Shown here piece after piece: positions 1-9,239 of a stretch of 64,000 nucleotides of DNA. The DNA comes from Chersky-840 sp035532735 (GTDB lineage Bacteria; Actinomycetota; Acidimicrobiia; Acidimicrobiales; UBA8190). The notes under the pieces were generated by a model that worked only from the letters and a program-made list of their open reading frames with translations, was not told the DNA's origin and did not search any database. Within the stretch, counting starts at the first letter, position 1. The number at the start of each line of letters is the position of its first letter. The translations under genes and the position numbers were made by a program. The DNA is taken from positions 1 through 64,000 of the forward strand of contig DATKQM010000068.1 of assembly GCA_035532735.1 (NCBI GenBank), in the 5' to 3' direction.

Positions 1-88
1 GCCTCGTCGGACACGGCGCAAGCCCAACGGTTGACATGGGCCGTGCCGGTCAACCAGCATCACGGTCGGCCGGCACGAATGGGGACGA

Positions 89-135
89 GGTGGTCCCATG
101 CTCGTGGCGGAAGGGTGGTCCCTTCCTTGTGGCGG
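89..135. repeat. Imperfect 22-base direct repeat
   Basis: Two 22-base copies lie at 89-110 and 114-135, 25 bases apart. Both begin GGTGGTCCC and end GTGGCGG, and they differ only in the six central bases, for about 19 of 22 identities. Closely spaced terminal repeats of this kind occur at ends of some IS families such as IS21. No transposase is present in the window, so an IS remnant to the left is only a guess. Confidence 0.35.
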
Positions 136-169
136 GTGACAATTCGACCTAGCAATTGCAAGCTCAGTC

Positions 170-448
170 ATGGGTCATGAGGAGACGATCGAGTCCGACG
201 CGATCGAAGGGCCACTGGCTTCGCGAGATGGCTTGCCCGGAGGTGGATCTGCCACCTTGCACTTCGCAAGGGTCGGGATTCCCATAGTCGTATCGGGCGA
301 GGTGGCCGATCTCATGATCAGAGGAGGCAGCTACCCGATAGTGACCGTTTCACTTTTCGCATTGGGAATTGCGGGGCTTGCCTGCGTCCATGGCAGTTGT
401 GCGTCGAGATCCAGACGTCGCCCCGCCGGCGAGAACGAAGGCAGGTAA
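170..448 (+). CDS. Hypothetical small protein (uncertain)
   Basis: This 92-codon open frame starts with ATG and has one possible hydrophobic stretch, around residues 55-74, followed by a basic tail. I recognise no family, there is no convincing ribosome binding site, and in DNA this GC-rich an open frame of this size can arise by chance. It lies upstream of the ECF sigma factor on the same strand. Treat it as a weak candidate only. Confidence 0.18.
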   Translation: MGHEETIESDAIEGPLASRDGLPGGGSATLHFARVGIPIVVSGEVADLMIRGGSYPIVTVSLFALGIAGLACVHGSCASRSRRRPAGENEGR

Positions 449-644
449 CGACCCCCCAGAGGTGGGGCCGTGCCGTGGGGTCCTTGTCTTGAGAGTGGGC
501 TCCGTGGGATCGGCACTTTGAACAGACTTGTAGAGCGACGCCTGGGCCCCCTCACCCGCCGGCCCGCCGGAGGGGCCATCGGGCTGTGAACGCTCGCCAT
601 CGTTGGCCTTCAGGTGTCGCCACCCGCCGCCGATAAGGGAGGTG

Positions 645-1199
645 ATGGAGACTGCGCCGTCGGGAAAATCGCTGGACGCGGCTCGGGCCGGGGACGAGTG
701 GGCCACCACGTGTCTCTTTCGCGAGTCAAACCCGGCGTTGCTTCGGTTCCTTCGCCATCACGCTCCCGACGTCGCAGAAGACCTTTTGGCAGAGACCTGG
801 CTGGCGGCGGCGAGGCAGCTTCCGAAGTTCCAGGGCGACGCCGATGACTTCCGGGCGTGGCTCTTCACCGTGGCACGTCGTCGCGTTGCTGATCACTATC
901 GTCGCCGGCACCGCCGACCGCGCTTGGTAGAGCTCGAGGCGCAGACCCTCCCACCGGCCGGGGACCGGCCAGAAGAGTCCTCGCTCGATGCGCTGTCAGC
1001 GCAGAGTGCCATCGAGGCCCTGGTACGGGATCTCCCTCCTGACCAGGCAGAAGTCGTCCTGCTCCGGGTTGTGGCCGATCTGAGTGTCGACCAGGTGGCC
1101 GACATCATGGGGCGGAGCCCTGGATCGGTCCGGGTGCTCCAGCACCGCGCCCTCCGGCACCTAGAAACCCGCTGGACGAGGGACGCTGTAACGCAGTAG
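645..1199 (+). CDS. ECF-type RNA polymerase sigma factor
   Basis: This 184-residue sigma-70-family protein of the extracytoplasmic-function class should direct RNA polymerase to a small set of promoters. Region 2 spans roughly residues 20-95 and includes the aromatic-rich stretch with FRAWLFTVARR followed by a strongly basic run. Region 4 spans about 125-172, with the helix-turn-helix containing VADIMGRSPGSVRVLQHRAL. The ATG at 645 is preferred because AAGGGAGG lies immediately upstream; the open frame continues back to 603. The next gene encodes a one-helix membrane protein placed like an anti-sigma factor, and prepilin-like genes follow. That suggests, by position only, control of the downstream surface-structure genes. 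Confidence 0.9.
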   Translation: METAPSGKSLDAARAGDEWATTCLFRESNPALLRFLRHHAPDVAEDLLAETWLAAARQLPKFQGDADDFRAWLFTVARRRVADHYRRRHRRPRLVELEAQTLPPAGDRPEESSLDALSAQSAIEALVRDLPPDQAEVVLLRVVADLSVDQVADIMGRSPGSVRVLQHRALRHLETRWTRDAVTQ

Positions 1200-1225
1200 C
1201 GGGCCCGAACGATGTCAGGGGGGAG

Positions 1226-2140
1226 ATGAGCCCTGACCCCTTCGACGACAGAACCGCTGATGCGTTCCTGGCCGGGGAGATTGCCCCCCGCAACGCCCCA
1301 CTCGGTTATCAGCGCGCCGCCGATTTGATCTCCGCCGCCAGGTCGCCGGCATCAACGAGCGAGCTGGCCGCTGAGGACCAGGTCGTGGCGGCCCTCCTCG
1401 CCCAAGTTCGGGCCGCTCGTCCCCTGAAGGCGATTCCGAGAAGGCACACCTTAGGGAAGATCCTCACCGTGAAGATGGCGGTTCTCGCCACTGTCATCTT
1501 CGGCGGTGGCGTGGCGGTCGCCGCCACGGGTGAGATACCGGCCCACGTCCGGTCTGCAATCTCTGCCGGTCTCGCCGCCGTGGGATTGACCCCCTCGCAC
1601 AACGGCAATCCCGCTGGCACGCCCGCGCCTTCTTCCGGTCCCAGCCTCACGACGACGAGCACGCCCGGCAATGCGGCAGCAAACACCAATACCGGGGGGC
1701 ACTGCGCAGCGATCACGATCAACTCCGGCTCGACTGCGACGGGCGTTGGTGGCACGACCACCCTGCCTCCGTCGTCGACGTCATCGTGTAGCAACCCGGC
1801 GGCGTCTGCCGGCATTCCTGCTACGCCCGCGGGCACTCCCGGATCGAATGCTTCTGCGCCGGACGGCAACTCGAACGGTGCCGGAGGTGTTGCACCCTCT
1901 CCGACGACAACATCGCCGCCCAAGTACACCACACATGGTCCACCTGCTGGTACCCCCAATGGTCCGCCCACTACGGCGATCACTTCGACCACCACCTCCA
2001 CGTCCCCGACCAGTGGGAACAACGGGAACGGGAACAACAATGGGAAGGGAGTTGGGAACGGGAAGGGCAACAGCAGCGGGAAATCCGCGACCCATCGACC
2101 CGGCTCTTCGGTCGCGAACGGGACCGAAGAATCGGCATGA
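1226..2140 (+). CDS. Membrane-anchored putative anti-sigma factor with low-complexity exterior domain
   Basis: This 304-residue protein has a cytoplasmic N-terminus of about 80 residues and one membrane helix at about 83-101 (MAVLATVIFGGGVAVAA). Beyond it lies a long tail rich in Thr, Ser, Pro, Asn and Gly, ending in Gly-Asn-Lys repeats near 265-290. It follows the ECF sigma gene by 26 bases and has a GGGGGAG ribosome site before the ATG. Topology and position fit an anti-sigma factor. I see no His-x3-Cys-x2-Cys zinc motif, so that role is inferred from context. The low-complexity exterior resembles a wall-spanning stalk. Its TGA overlaps the next ATG, so it is translationally coupled to the prepilin genes. 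Confidence 0.6.
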   Translation: MSPDPFDDRTADAFLAGEIAPRNAPLGYQRAADLISAARSPASTSELAAEDQVVAALLAQVRAARPLKAIPRRHTLGKILTVKMAVLATVIFGGGVAVAATGEIPAHVRSAISAGLAAVGLTPSHNGNPAGTPAPSSGPSLTTTSTPGNAAANTNTGGHCAAITINSGSTATGVGGTTTLPPSSTSSCSNPAASAGIPATPAGTPGSNASAPDGNSNGAGGVAPSPTTTSPPKYTTHGPPAGTPNGPPTTAITSTTTSTSPTSGNNGNGNNNGKGVGNGKGNSSGKSATHRPGSSVANGTEESA

Positions 2141-3669
2141 GCACACCTCACGCTCCGGTGCCCGGCCTCGGCCGGAAATGGGCGGGGGCCGTCCGTATCC
2201 GGATGAGTCGGCAATCACACGATGCCGGATACACGCTGATCGAAGTAGTCGTATCCTTAGGTCTTCTGGCCATCACGCTCCTCCCTCTGGCGAGCGTGTT
2301 CTACGGAGCCGAGTCGGCGAACTCGGCGAATCGTGAGTACGGCGACGCCATCGCCATCGCGAACGGCCAGCTGGCCCAGGCCGGAGGCGTGACATACGCG
2401 AACCTAGGCTTCTTCGTATCCCAGTCCCCGCCATCGTCGTACAACGGGCAGCCCACCGTGATACTCGGGTCGGACCCACCGGCGGGAGAGTCCCCCCAGA
2501 TTCCGCTGAAAAGCACCCCGCAGCAAGTTGGGTCCATCGTGTACACGGCGAAGAACTACGTGGTGTGGGTGGCCGGATCAGGCGGAGACAGCTGCGCCTA
2601 CAAAGAAGTGTATGCCGTGGTGTCGTGGAACGAGCGTGGTCAAACGGCTCAGGTCAGCCAATCGAGCCTCGTGTATCCAGGGGGCCTCGGCACGTACACG
2701 GGGTCGCATTGCGTGAACTTTCTCGTGTCGACGACTCTGGGGTCGACATCGGCTTCTGTGGCCTCAGGTGGTTTTCCCGGCTGTGTCTTCGGGATGGCCG
2801 TGTCGGGGACGAACATCGCGGCGGGCACGACGGTGGTGTCGGTGTCGGGCAACTACCTGATTCTTTCCCAAGCTGCCACCGGCACGGGCAGCACAACACT
2901 CACGTGCGGCGCGGGGAGCTCGGGCACCGACGCCACCCCGGACAACGTCACGGGGCTGGCCGTCACCGTTCCCGCTGATCCGGCCGGTGAGAGCCAGCTC
3001 AATCTCAGCTGGACGGCACCCCTCGACACGCCCGGGTATTTCGTCGCCGAGTGGGCGCCCGATCCCGGCGGCCAGGGCCACTTGGCGTTTCCCGACACCA
3101 CGGGGAGCTCTTCTGCCTGGGCACCCACGGGGTCATCGACGAGCGGCTCCATTCTCGCCACGGCCACGACGTTCACCGTGACGGGCCTGGCACCGAGCAC
3201 CGCTTACTGGTTCGAGATCGTGGCTTTCTCCTCGGGTGGGGATCAGTGGGCCATTTCGCAGACCTGGGTCACGGGCACGACCCTGACCCCGCCACCCCAG
3301 CCGTGCACGCTCAACACCCTGACGGTCAGTCAAGCCGGACAGTCCTCCGGCCAGGCCACTGTGGCCAAGTTCAGTGGTGACCTGATGCAGCCGATCACGA
3401 TGACGGTGACGTACTCCGGTACCTGCACGGCAGGTTCCGACGTGGTGACGGTCGCAGCCACATCGAGCGGCGCCGATCCGGGCTCCCCCTACACACTCTC
3501 GTGGGGAGCGAACCAGTACACCTACAACCTTCCCACCGGCTTGTGTCCCGTCGGGACCGGTTTCATCACCGGCACGCACACCTACACGGTCTGGCACAAC
3601 GGCTCGGTCACGAGCCTGACCGCCCAGGTGTCGTTCACACAGGACAAGAAGGGGACGCCGGCATGCTGA
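2137..3669 (+). CDS. Type IV prepilin-like protein with fibronectin type III domain
   Basis: This 510-residue protein carries a class III (prepilin-type) signal: a basic leader, then G31 followed by YTLIEVVVSLGLLAI, with the conserved Glu at mature position 5 and a hydrophobic helix to about residue 53. A prepilin peptidase would cut after G31. The exterior part includes a region with cysteines (about 190-260), a fibronectin-III-like domain at about 268-388 and a C-terminal domain with paired cysteines. It resembles a PilV-type minor pseudopilin but is far longer than usual, so it may be a large adhesive or tip subunit. It overlaps the preceding gene by ATGA and the next gene by seven bases. 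Confidence 0.8.
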   Translation: MSTPHAPVPGLGRKWAGAVRIRMSRQSHDAGYTLIEVVVSLGLLAITLLPLASVFYGAESANSANREYGDAIAIANGQLAQAGGVTYANLGFFVSQSPPSSYNGQPTVILGSDPPAGESPQIPLKSTPQQVGSIVYTAKNYVVWVAGSGGDSCAYKEVYAVVSWNERGQTAQVSQSSLVYPGGLGTYTGSHCVNFLVSTTLGSTSASVASGGFPGCVFGMAVSGTNIAAGTTVVSVSGNYLILSQAATGTGSTTLTCGAGSSGTDATPDNVTGLAVTVPADPAGESQLNLSWTAPLDTPGYFVAEWAPDPGGQGHLAFPDTTGSSSAWAPTGSSTSGSILATATTFTVTGLAPSTAYWFEIVAFSSGGDQWAISQTWVTGTTLTPPPQPCTLNTLTVSQAGQSSGQATVAKFSGDLMQPITMTVTYSGTCTAGSDVVTVAATSSGADPGSPYTLSWGANQYTYNLPTGLCPVGTGFITGTHTYTVWHNGSVTSLTAQVSFTQDKKGTPAC

Positions 3670-4319
3670 ACGTCGTACGTCGCTCCCTCGCCCGAGCTCG
3701 ACGTTGCCATGGCAACGAGGCGGGCATGACCCTCGTCGAGCTCTTGGTGGCGTCGGGGCTCTCCCTCGTGATCATGACGATGCTGACCACCATGCTGACG
3801 GTGTACGCCAAGGCGGACACCGCTACCGTCAACAACGCAAACGCGGCCGCCAATGTCCGGCTCGCCCTGCTGGCCCTTCAGCACGACATCCAGTCGGCGA
3901 ATCCGTTGGGGACGCTGTCGACGGTGGCAGCCTACAACGACAAGCTCCAGCTCACCATCCAGCCCTCGGGTCAACTCATTACGTGGCAATACAGCTATAC
4001 GAGCGTCAACTGCCCGGGAACCTCGTCGACCTGGTGTGGGACGCTGACACGCCAGGCCGGTTCGAACACCCCTGTGACGGAGCTCACCGCGGTCACAAAC
4101 GGCGACCCATCGAACGGCGGTCTGTCGGTCTTCAGCTATTACGACCACTGCGCCATCAACCAAGTCACCGAGCCCCAAGCCACGCCGGCCAGTGTCAGCG
4201 CTTCCACCACTGTGGTGCAGATCACCCTATCGGTGGCGAATCTCAACTCTGCGCCATACGGCACGACCACCCGGGTCAACCTCATGAACCAACCGCCAGG
4301 AGCAAGCCGATGTGGCTGA
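3663..4319 (+). CDS. PilW-like prepilin / minor pseudopilin
   Basis: This 218-residue protein has a prepilin signal: a basic leader, then Gly followed by MTLVELLVASGLSLVIMTML, with Glu at mature position 5. That N-terminus, the position second in the set and the overlaps on both sides match PilW-type minor pseudopilins that help start pilus or pseudopilus assembly. The mature part has a helix continuing from the membrane segment and a beta-rich C-terminal half with several cysteines. The ATG at 3663 lies inside the end of the preceding gene, so coupled translation is likely. No PilB, PilC, PilD or PilT gene is in the window, so the assembly machinery must be encoded elsewhere. Confidence 0.8.
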   Translation: MLNVVRRSLARARRCHGNEAGMTLVELLVASGLSLVIMTMLTTMLTVYAKADTATVNNANAAANVRLALLALQHDIQSANPLGTLSTVAAYNDKLQLTIQPSGQLITWQYSYTSVNCPGTSSTWCGTLTRQAGSNTPVTELTAVTNGDPSNGGLSVFSYYDHCAINQVTEPQATPASVSASTTVVQITLSVANLNSAPYGTTTRVNLMNQPPGASRCG

Positions 4320-5641
4320 CAATGTCACCGGAGGCATCCTGCCGACAGCGAGGAGCCGGCGAAGCAGGTCAGACCCTTCCCATCGTCATGGCCATCGTGC
4401 TCGTCGTCGTGCTCCTGAGTGTGGCGTTGTTCACGCGAATCAACGGCGACTTCAGCAATACCAATCTTGAGGCCAAGATTCAGCAGGCGCGTGCACTCGC
4501 ACAGTCGGGAGTGGCCGACGCATTGTTCCAGATCGACCAGCAGGGAGCGTCGCCGTCCTCGTTCTGCAACGAACCCAACAGCGGTGGCAAATGCAGCTTG
4601 AGCAGCGTCCCGAGCGCTCCGGGGACCGTCTACACGGCCCGATATGACCCATCCTCAGGCGCCTACACGGTGCTGTCGCAAGGTACCGTCCGCAACATTT
4701 CCTACGCGGTGCAAACGACGGTGAAGCAAACTCCGATTCTGCTGAACGCCGTTTACGGGGGGGCTTTCGTGACCTTCGACGGAAAATCGACGACCAGTTT
4801 GACCGTGACTGATCCGTACGGGAACGCGGTCGCGGGTGCCACTGCCGCCATCGCCGTCGGCCCCGGAGGAACTCTCACGTGCAACGGACCCGCTGATCCC
4901 AACGCCACGTATGTCAACTATGGCGGATCAATCTCGAAGTGCACCCCATATGTGAACCTTGGGCCCATCTACGCACCACAACAACCGTCACAGGCATGTC
5001 CTTCTCCACCCAACCCCTACGGCGCCCCACCCACTCCTTGTCTTCCGTCGACGGCCGCGGCCTGTACGAGCATGAGTCCCGCGGTGACCGGTTCCGACGC
5101 TTCGGGCTACACTGTGACCGGTCCGGCCACCCTCGAACCTGGCAACTATGTCTGTCGTGGTGGATTGACTATGACCGGAACCGTCAACATCGACTACGCC
5201 CAAAGTCCGCAACAGAACGGTGGACGGGTCGAGATTTACGTGTTCCCGCCGGTGGGCTCGATGACGTCGCCGAACGTCAATTTCGCCGGCTCGACGGTCA
5301 ACGCCTGTGAACCTCCACTCGGATCCGGCTCAGGCACGTGCAAGGGTGGGCTCGTCGGTGATCCAACGGACCTCGAGATCTACGCCTGGGGAAGTGGCAC
5401 CGCTGGACTGGGGGCGTCGCAGGTGAACGCGGTCTTCTGGGGACCCGGGATGAATCTCACACTCAACGGCACTTCCAGCAACCTGACTTGGACCGGCGGT
5501 CTCATCCTGGGTGGCATCACAGCCAACGGCCATCCCAGTTTCAATCTCAACTTCGACCAACGGCTACAAAGCGAGTTCCAACAGGCGAGCTGGCAAATCT
5601 CCAACTATTTGCAGACCACTCCCGGGTTCTCGATCCCCTAG
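4310..5641 (+). CDS. PilX-like membrane-anchored surface protein
   Basis: This 443-residue protein has an N-terminal membrane helix (about 20-44) after a Gly-Gln-Thr-Leu-Pro junction. The segment is like the PilX/GspK class of pseudopilins, but the canonical Glu at mature position 5 is missing. The exterior is beta-rich and polar, with paired cysteines, a proline-rich stretch and a C-terminal Gly/Asn-rich region resembling a parallel beta structure. The ATG at 4310 overlaps the previous stop by ten bases, which places it in the sigma/anti-sigma/prepilin unit. By position it is a third minor pseudopilin; the lack of a cleavable consensus leaves its processing uncertain. Confidence 0.6.
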   Translation: MWLTMSPEASCRQRGAGEAGQTLPIVMAIVLVVVLLSVALFTRINGDFSNTNLEAKIQQARALAQSGVADALFQIDQQGASPSSFCNEPNSGGKCSLSSVPSAPGTVYTARYDPSSGAYTVLSQGTVRNISYAVQTTVKQTPILLNAVYGGAFVTFDGKSTTSLTVTDPYGNAVAGATAAIAVGPGGTLTCNGPADPNATYVNYGGSISKCTPYVNLGPIYAPQQPSQACPSPPNPYGAPPTPCLPSTAAACTSMSPAVTGSDASGYTVTGPATLEPGNYVCRGGLTMTGTVNIDYAQSPQQNGGRVEIYVFPPVGSMTSPNVNFAGSTVNACEPPLGSGSGTCKGGLVGDPTDLEIYAWGSGTAGLGASQVNAVFWGPGMNLTLNGTSSNLTWTGGLILGGITANGHPSFNLNFDQRLQSEFQQASWQISNYLQTTPGFSIP

Positions 5642-5813
5642 GCGCAATGACTCCGTATGCCTGGGCCAAGCCGGGCTCGAACATATCGACCACTACCTGC
5701 GGTTGTGGCCCCGTCCACTGACTGCACCACGGAGGACTTGCACATGTCTGACGCTCGGAACCCCGATTGCGATTTCAATGTACCAACCTGGCAGAGCGGG
5801 AAGAGGTGATGAG

Positions 5814-6017
5814 ATGGTGCTCAGGCGCTTGTCGCGTCAAGAGACTCGGAGAGTTGCCGAGCTTCAGTTGCAGATCAAGATGATCAATGTGGAGATCCTG
5901 GGGTCGTCGAAGTCACGCGCTATCAGCGAGTTACGCTCGATGCGCGAAGAAGCTCAGGCGGAACTTGACTCCATCGCAGAGGGGTCGCCGGACCCCTCAT
6001 CGCCCTTGGTTCCTTGA
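5814..6017 (+). CDS. Small coiled-coil hypothetical protein
   Basis: This is a 67-residue protein from the ATG at 5814, chosen because an AGAGGTG ribosome site lies 6-12 bases upstream. The same frame stays open far upstream, but that part has no protein-like composition. The body is helical and charged, with heptad-like spacing of Leu/Ile between residues 10 and 55, consistent with a short coiled coil. It ends in a Pro/Ser tail. I recognise no family. It lies downstream of the prepilin genes but is separated from them by about 170 bases, so common transcription is possible but not shown. Confidence 0.4.
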   Translation: MVLRRLSRQETRRVAELQLQIKMINVEILGSSKSRAISELRSMREEAQAELDSIAEGSPDPSSPLVP

Positions 6018-6082
6018 ACAGCTGATCGACAGCCGCCGCCAATACTCGCAGGCGTATATACGTGGCCAACTGACTCCGCCCG

Positions 6083-6607
6083 CTATCGGATCATGGACCG
6101 CCGGAGGCGCTTCCTTCGGCGCCAGACGTGCACTGCGAGGTAGACGACCAGGACGATCCCGGAGTCGAGGTGCCACCTGTAGAAGGGCTTGGGGAGCGGC
6201 AGCTGTGTAGGTGCGCCGCGGCTCCAGTCCAGGATCCCCGATGCGAGCACGTTCAGGGTGATGAAGAGGAGCAGGAGGTCCGAGACAGCGAGGCGGATCC
6301 TCCGTTCAGCGAAAGCCTGCGCCCGGAGTATCTGCTTACCCATACGAACGAGGGTTCGGCGGCGCTGGGCCAGGTGTACGACCACCATCCCGACGAACAC
6401 GAGGCCGACGTCGGTGTGGAGGGCGACCCGCACGTGTAGTAGCTGCAGCCTGCCGAGCGCGGCGGCGGCCGAGAACAGAAGACCGAGATGGACCGCGAAT
6501 CGGGATCGGGCGCCCCACGCGGTCCGGCGGTCAGCGGGCCGTTCGAGCAACGCCCCGGCCTGGGGCTTGAGCGGCGCGTCAACCATCTGACACCCGAAGG
6601 CGCCCAT
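6083..6607 (-). CDS. Four-helix membrane protein with conserved histidines (cytochrome b-like)
   Basis: This 174-residue protein has four predicted membrane helices, at about 39-57, 60-82, 105-125 and 145-162. Histidines occur at helix ends, for example in LLHVRVALHTD, VVVHLAQRRR, RWHLDSG and LAVHVWRRR. Paired histidines in a small four-helix protein are typical of heme-b-binding families such as DUF4405-like and cytochrome b561-like proteins. Heme binding is therefore a reasonable inference, not something seen directly. Start choice is weak because neither ATG (6607, or 6586) has a good ribosome site. Its stop is far from the prepilin genes on the other strand, and it lies downstream of the FtsX-type permease on the same strand. 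Confidence 0.55.
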   Translation of the reverse strand: MGAFGCQMVDAPLKPQAGALLERPADRRTAWGARSRFAVHLGLLFSAAAALGRLQLLHVRVALHTDVGLVFVGMVVVHLAQRRRTLVRMGKQILRAQAFAERRIRLAVSDLLLLFITLNVLASGILDWSRGAPTQLPLPKPFYRWHLDSGIVLVVYLAVHVWRRRKRLRRSMIR

Positions 6608-6668
6608 GTTGCGCCTGGGCCATCTCGTTACTCATGACGAAGAGATCGGGCGGCATCTCGGTGTTGCG

Positions 6669-9239
6669 TCACTCGATGGCTTGGTGCGCCATCGCCGCGG
6701 GCTCGCGGCCAGCGAGGAGCCATCCGACGACCGCCGCGAAGGCCGGCATGGCGAAGAGGAGGAGGAGGAGATCCGCCACGGGAACGTTTGCGAGCGCGGC
6801 GATCCCGCCGTTCAACGAGTTGCTTCGCAGCCACCCGATCATGCCGATGTAACCGCCCACCACCCCGAGGAGTGCACCGAGAAATCCGAGCGCGCCAGCC
6901 GTGACGGCAGTCAGCGTGCGCCGTGTGTGACTGGACGCACCGGTCGCCGCCAGCGTGCGGAGATCGCTGGCCGTCTCGCTTCGCACGAGGCCGACCGACA
7001 TCCCGAGCACGCCGAGGGCGATGACGATCCCGAGAATCGTGGCCCAAGTGATCACGGCGAACGAGGAGGGCTGATCGTTCTTCGCCTCGACGGAGAGCTG
7101 GGACGTCGACGCCGTGAGCTCTGCGCTGCTGATCTGGGCCGCAGCGAAGGGCTGCGTTCCCTGGACCAACCAGTCCGTCGTGCTCGCCGTGATATGGAAC
7201 TCCTTCATCGCGTGCTCGGTGATCACCGTATTCGGCGCCGACGTCCCGCTTGGTAGTTCCCCGACCTCTTGGATCACCGGGTGCGCGAGACAGCCCGCGG
7301 CGGCCGTACAGCTCGGGGACGGTCCGCCACCCGGGCCACCCGGACCACCGGGAGCGCCCGGAGCGCTCGCGGACTTGCCACCCATCGTGTAGTTGAAGAC
7401 GAGGCCCGAGACGCCCGAGAGCCCTGGACGTGAGCTCAAGATGTCTGCATTCGGGTCGATCTCTGCGGTCGTGATACCGAACGCCCGCAGCAGCTGCGGC
7501 GTCGCCACATAGATCATTCCGTTCCAGCTGCGTCCCCCCTGGGTTCCGTTCAGCCCTGCATTCGGCGACTCGAGCGCGATGAGCTGGGCCCCGAGGCCCT
7601 TTGCGATCTGCTGGGCGCTGGAGCCGAGCTGAGCAGGAGTTGCGGTCTCGACTGGAACATTCTTGACCGGAACCAATTGACCTCTGGCGTTGCGCTCCAC
7701 AATCTGCTGGCCTTGCGGCGGGAAGCTGGAGTGGAGGGCGAGCTGATTCGAAGCGAGGTTCGGACCCGCGTAGTCGAGGACGTTGCCGTACCGGGACGCG
7801 GCGGCCAGCATCACGATGACTGCGATGAGCACCCCGAGGCTGATCGCGGCCAGTGCCGAGCCCGAGCGCGCCCGATACCTGGCGAGATCGCGTAGCGCCA
7901 GTCGGGTCGCTATCGGCGTGCGATGGCCAAGGCGCGCCGTCAACGACAGAAAGAACGGCGCGAGCAGGATCAGGCCGGGGATGAGAAGGACGAGCCCGAA
8001 GAGGAGTTCGGGTGCACCACCGCTCCCGTTGCCGTGATTCGTGCCACCGGAGTATCCGAGCAACAGGAAGGCGAGCACGAGAAAGACGATGCCAGGGACC
8101 GCGGAACGGTGGATCTGGCGGGGTGGTGCCGGTCGGCCCGACAACGCTTGGACGATCGGCACCTTGGTGATGGCCCGCGCTGGCCGGGACGCCGCGAAGT
8201 ACGCCGCGACGACTGCAAGCACCATGGCGGCCGCGACCACGGTCCACGAGAGGGCGAGCACCCCGATGACATGGTGCGAGCTCTGCTCGAGACTCGGACG
8301 GTAGGCGAGCCAGGCGAGGAACCCGAGGACGAAGCCGAGGATCGCACCCACGACACCGACGACCATGCCGTTGGCGCTGATGACAAGACGGACGTGGCGG
8401 TCGGTCGCGCCCGTCGATTCGAGCATCCCGATCGACCGCAGGCGCCGCTGTGCCAGCACCGTGAAACCGCCGATCGACACGAGCGCGATGAGCAGCATGC
8501 CGAGGACGAGGGCAGCGAGCGAGATCGTCTCGGGGTTGAACGGGTTCGACCGCGCCACCGATGCAGGGGTCTGCGCGTGGTTGCCGATCGAGCTCAGCGC
8601 GACGCCCGGCGCGTCGAACAACGCCGTGACTCCCGTGGGATGCGCCACCTGCCCAGGTGCGACGAGCGCGAACTCGTCGAGGAGGCTTTGAGGGTTCTCC
8701 ACGATTCCCACAACCTGGCGCTCGACGCCACCGACTCGCCATGCGTCCCCCACCCCCAGGTGGAACGCCGACGCGACGCCGCTCGTCACCGCGACCTGGC
8801 CGGTACCCGACGGGTAGTGCCCCGAGACGAGTGAGAGCATCGGACCGCTGAAGGACCCGAGCGGGTCTTGCCCACGTATCTGATAGGTGTTGATCGATCC
8901 CGGGATCGACTGCGTCTCGTTCTGGATCAGTTCGACACGGCCGAACCGGTGCTCGAGGCTCGCCGTGACGCTTGCCGCGTGTGCGTCGTAGGTGGTGAAG
9001 GACACGGAGTCCTTCGCCGTGCCGAAGCCGAAGTTCGCCGGTTGCGGGTCGTTGGTCGCGACGGCCGAGCCCACGATCGTCGCTCCGACCGCGACCGTGA
9101 TGAGGGCGAGGATCAGGAGCTGCTGACGCCACTCGCGCCGAAAAAGGCGCCACGCCCAGCGGACGACGGCACGACGGGCCGGCGCGCCGCCGTTGACGCC
9201 CCAGGCAGTGGCGGGCGGTGCGAGGACGGCAGTGCTCAT
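6669..9239 (-). CDS. ABC transporter permease, FtsX/MacB-like
   Basis: This 856-residue integral membrane protein of the FtsX-like permease family has a first helix near residue 40 and a large exterior domain. A central group of helices follows, then a second exterior domain containing a Gly/Pro-rich loop, and a final group of helices. Two FtsX-type modules in one chain are usual for actinobacterial exporters paired with MacB-like ATPases. The ATG at 9239 overlaps the stop of the adjacent ATPase gene (ATGA), which fixes both the start and the partner. Likely roles are export of a peptide, lipid or antibiotic, or cell-envelope work; the substrate cannot be read from sequence. It is the only permease beside two ATPases. 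Confidence 0.88.
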   Translation of the reverse strand: MSTAVLAPPATAWGVNGGAPARRAVVRWAWRLFRREWRQQLLILALITVAVGATIVGSAVATNDPQPANFGFGTAKDSVSFTTYDAHAASVTASLEHRFGRVELIQNETQSIPGSINTYQIRGQDPLGSFSGPMLSLVSGHYPSGTGQVAVTSGVASAFHLGVGDAWRVGGVERQVVGIVENPQSLLDEFALVAPGQVAHPTGVTALFDAPGVALSSIGNHAQTPASVARSNPFNPETISLAALVLGMLLIALVSIGGFTVLAQRRLRSIGMLESTGATDRHVRLVISANGMVVGVVGAILGFVLGFLAWLAYRPSLEQSSHHVIGVLALSWTVVAAAMVLAVVAAYFAASRPARAITKVPIVQALSGRPAPPRQIHRSAVPGIVFLVLAFLLLGYSGGTNHGNGSGGAPELLFGLVLLIPGLILLAPFFLSLTARLGHRTPIATRLALRDLARYRARSGSALAAISLGVLIAVIVMLAAASRYGNVLDYAGPNLASNQLALHSSFPPQGQQIVERNARGQLVPVKNVPVETATPAQLGSSAQQIAKGLGAQLIALESPNAGLNGTQGGRSWNGMIYVATPQLLRAFGITTAEIDPNADILSSRPGLSGVSGLVFNYTMGGKSASAPGAPGGPGGPGGGPSPSCTAAAGCLAHPVIQEVGELPSGTSAPNTVITEHAMKEFHITASTTDWLVQGTQPFAAAQISSAELTASTSQLSVEAKNDQPSSFAVITWATILGIVIALGVLGMSVGLVRSETASDLRTLAATGASSHTRRTLTAVTAGALGFLGALLGVVGGYIGMIGWLRSNSLNGGIAALANVPVADLLLLLFAMPAFAAVVGWLLAGREPAAMAHQAIE

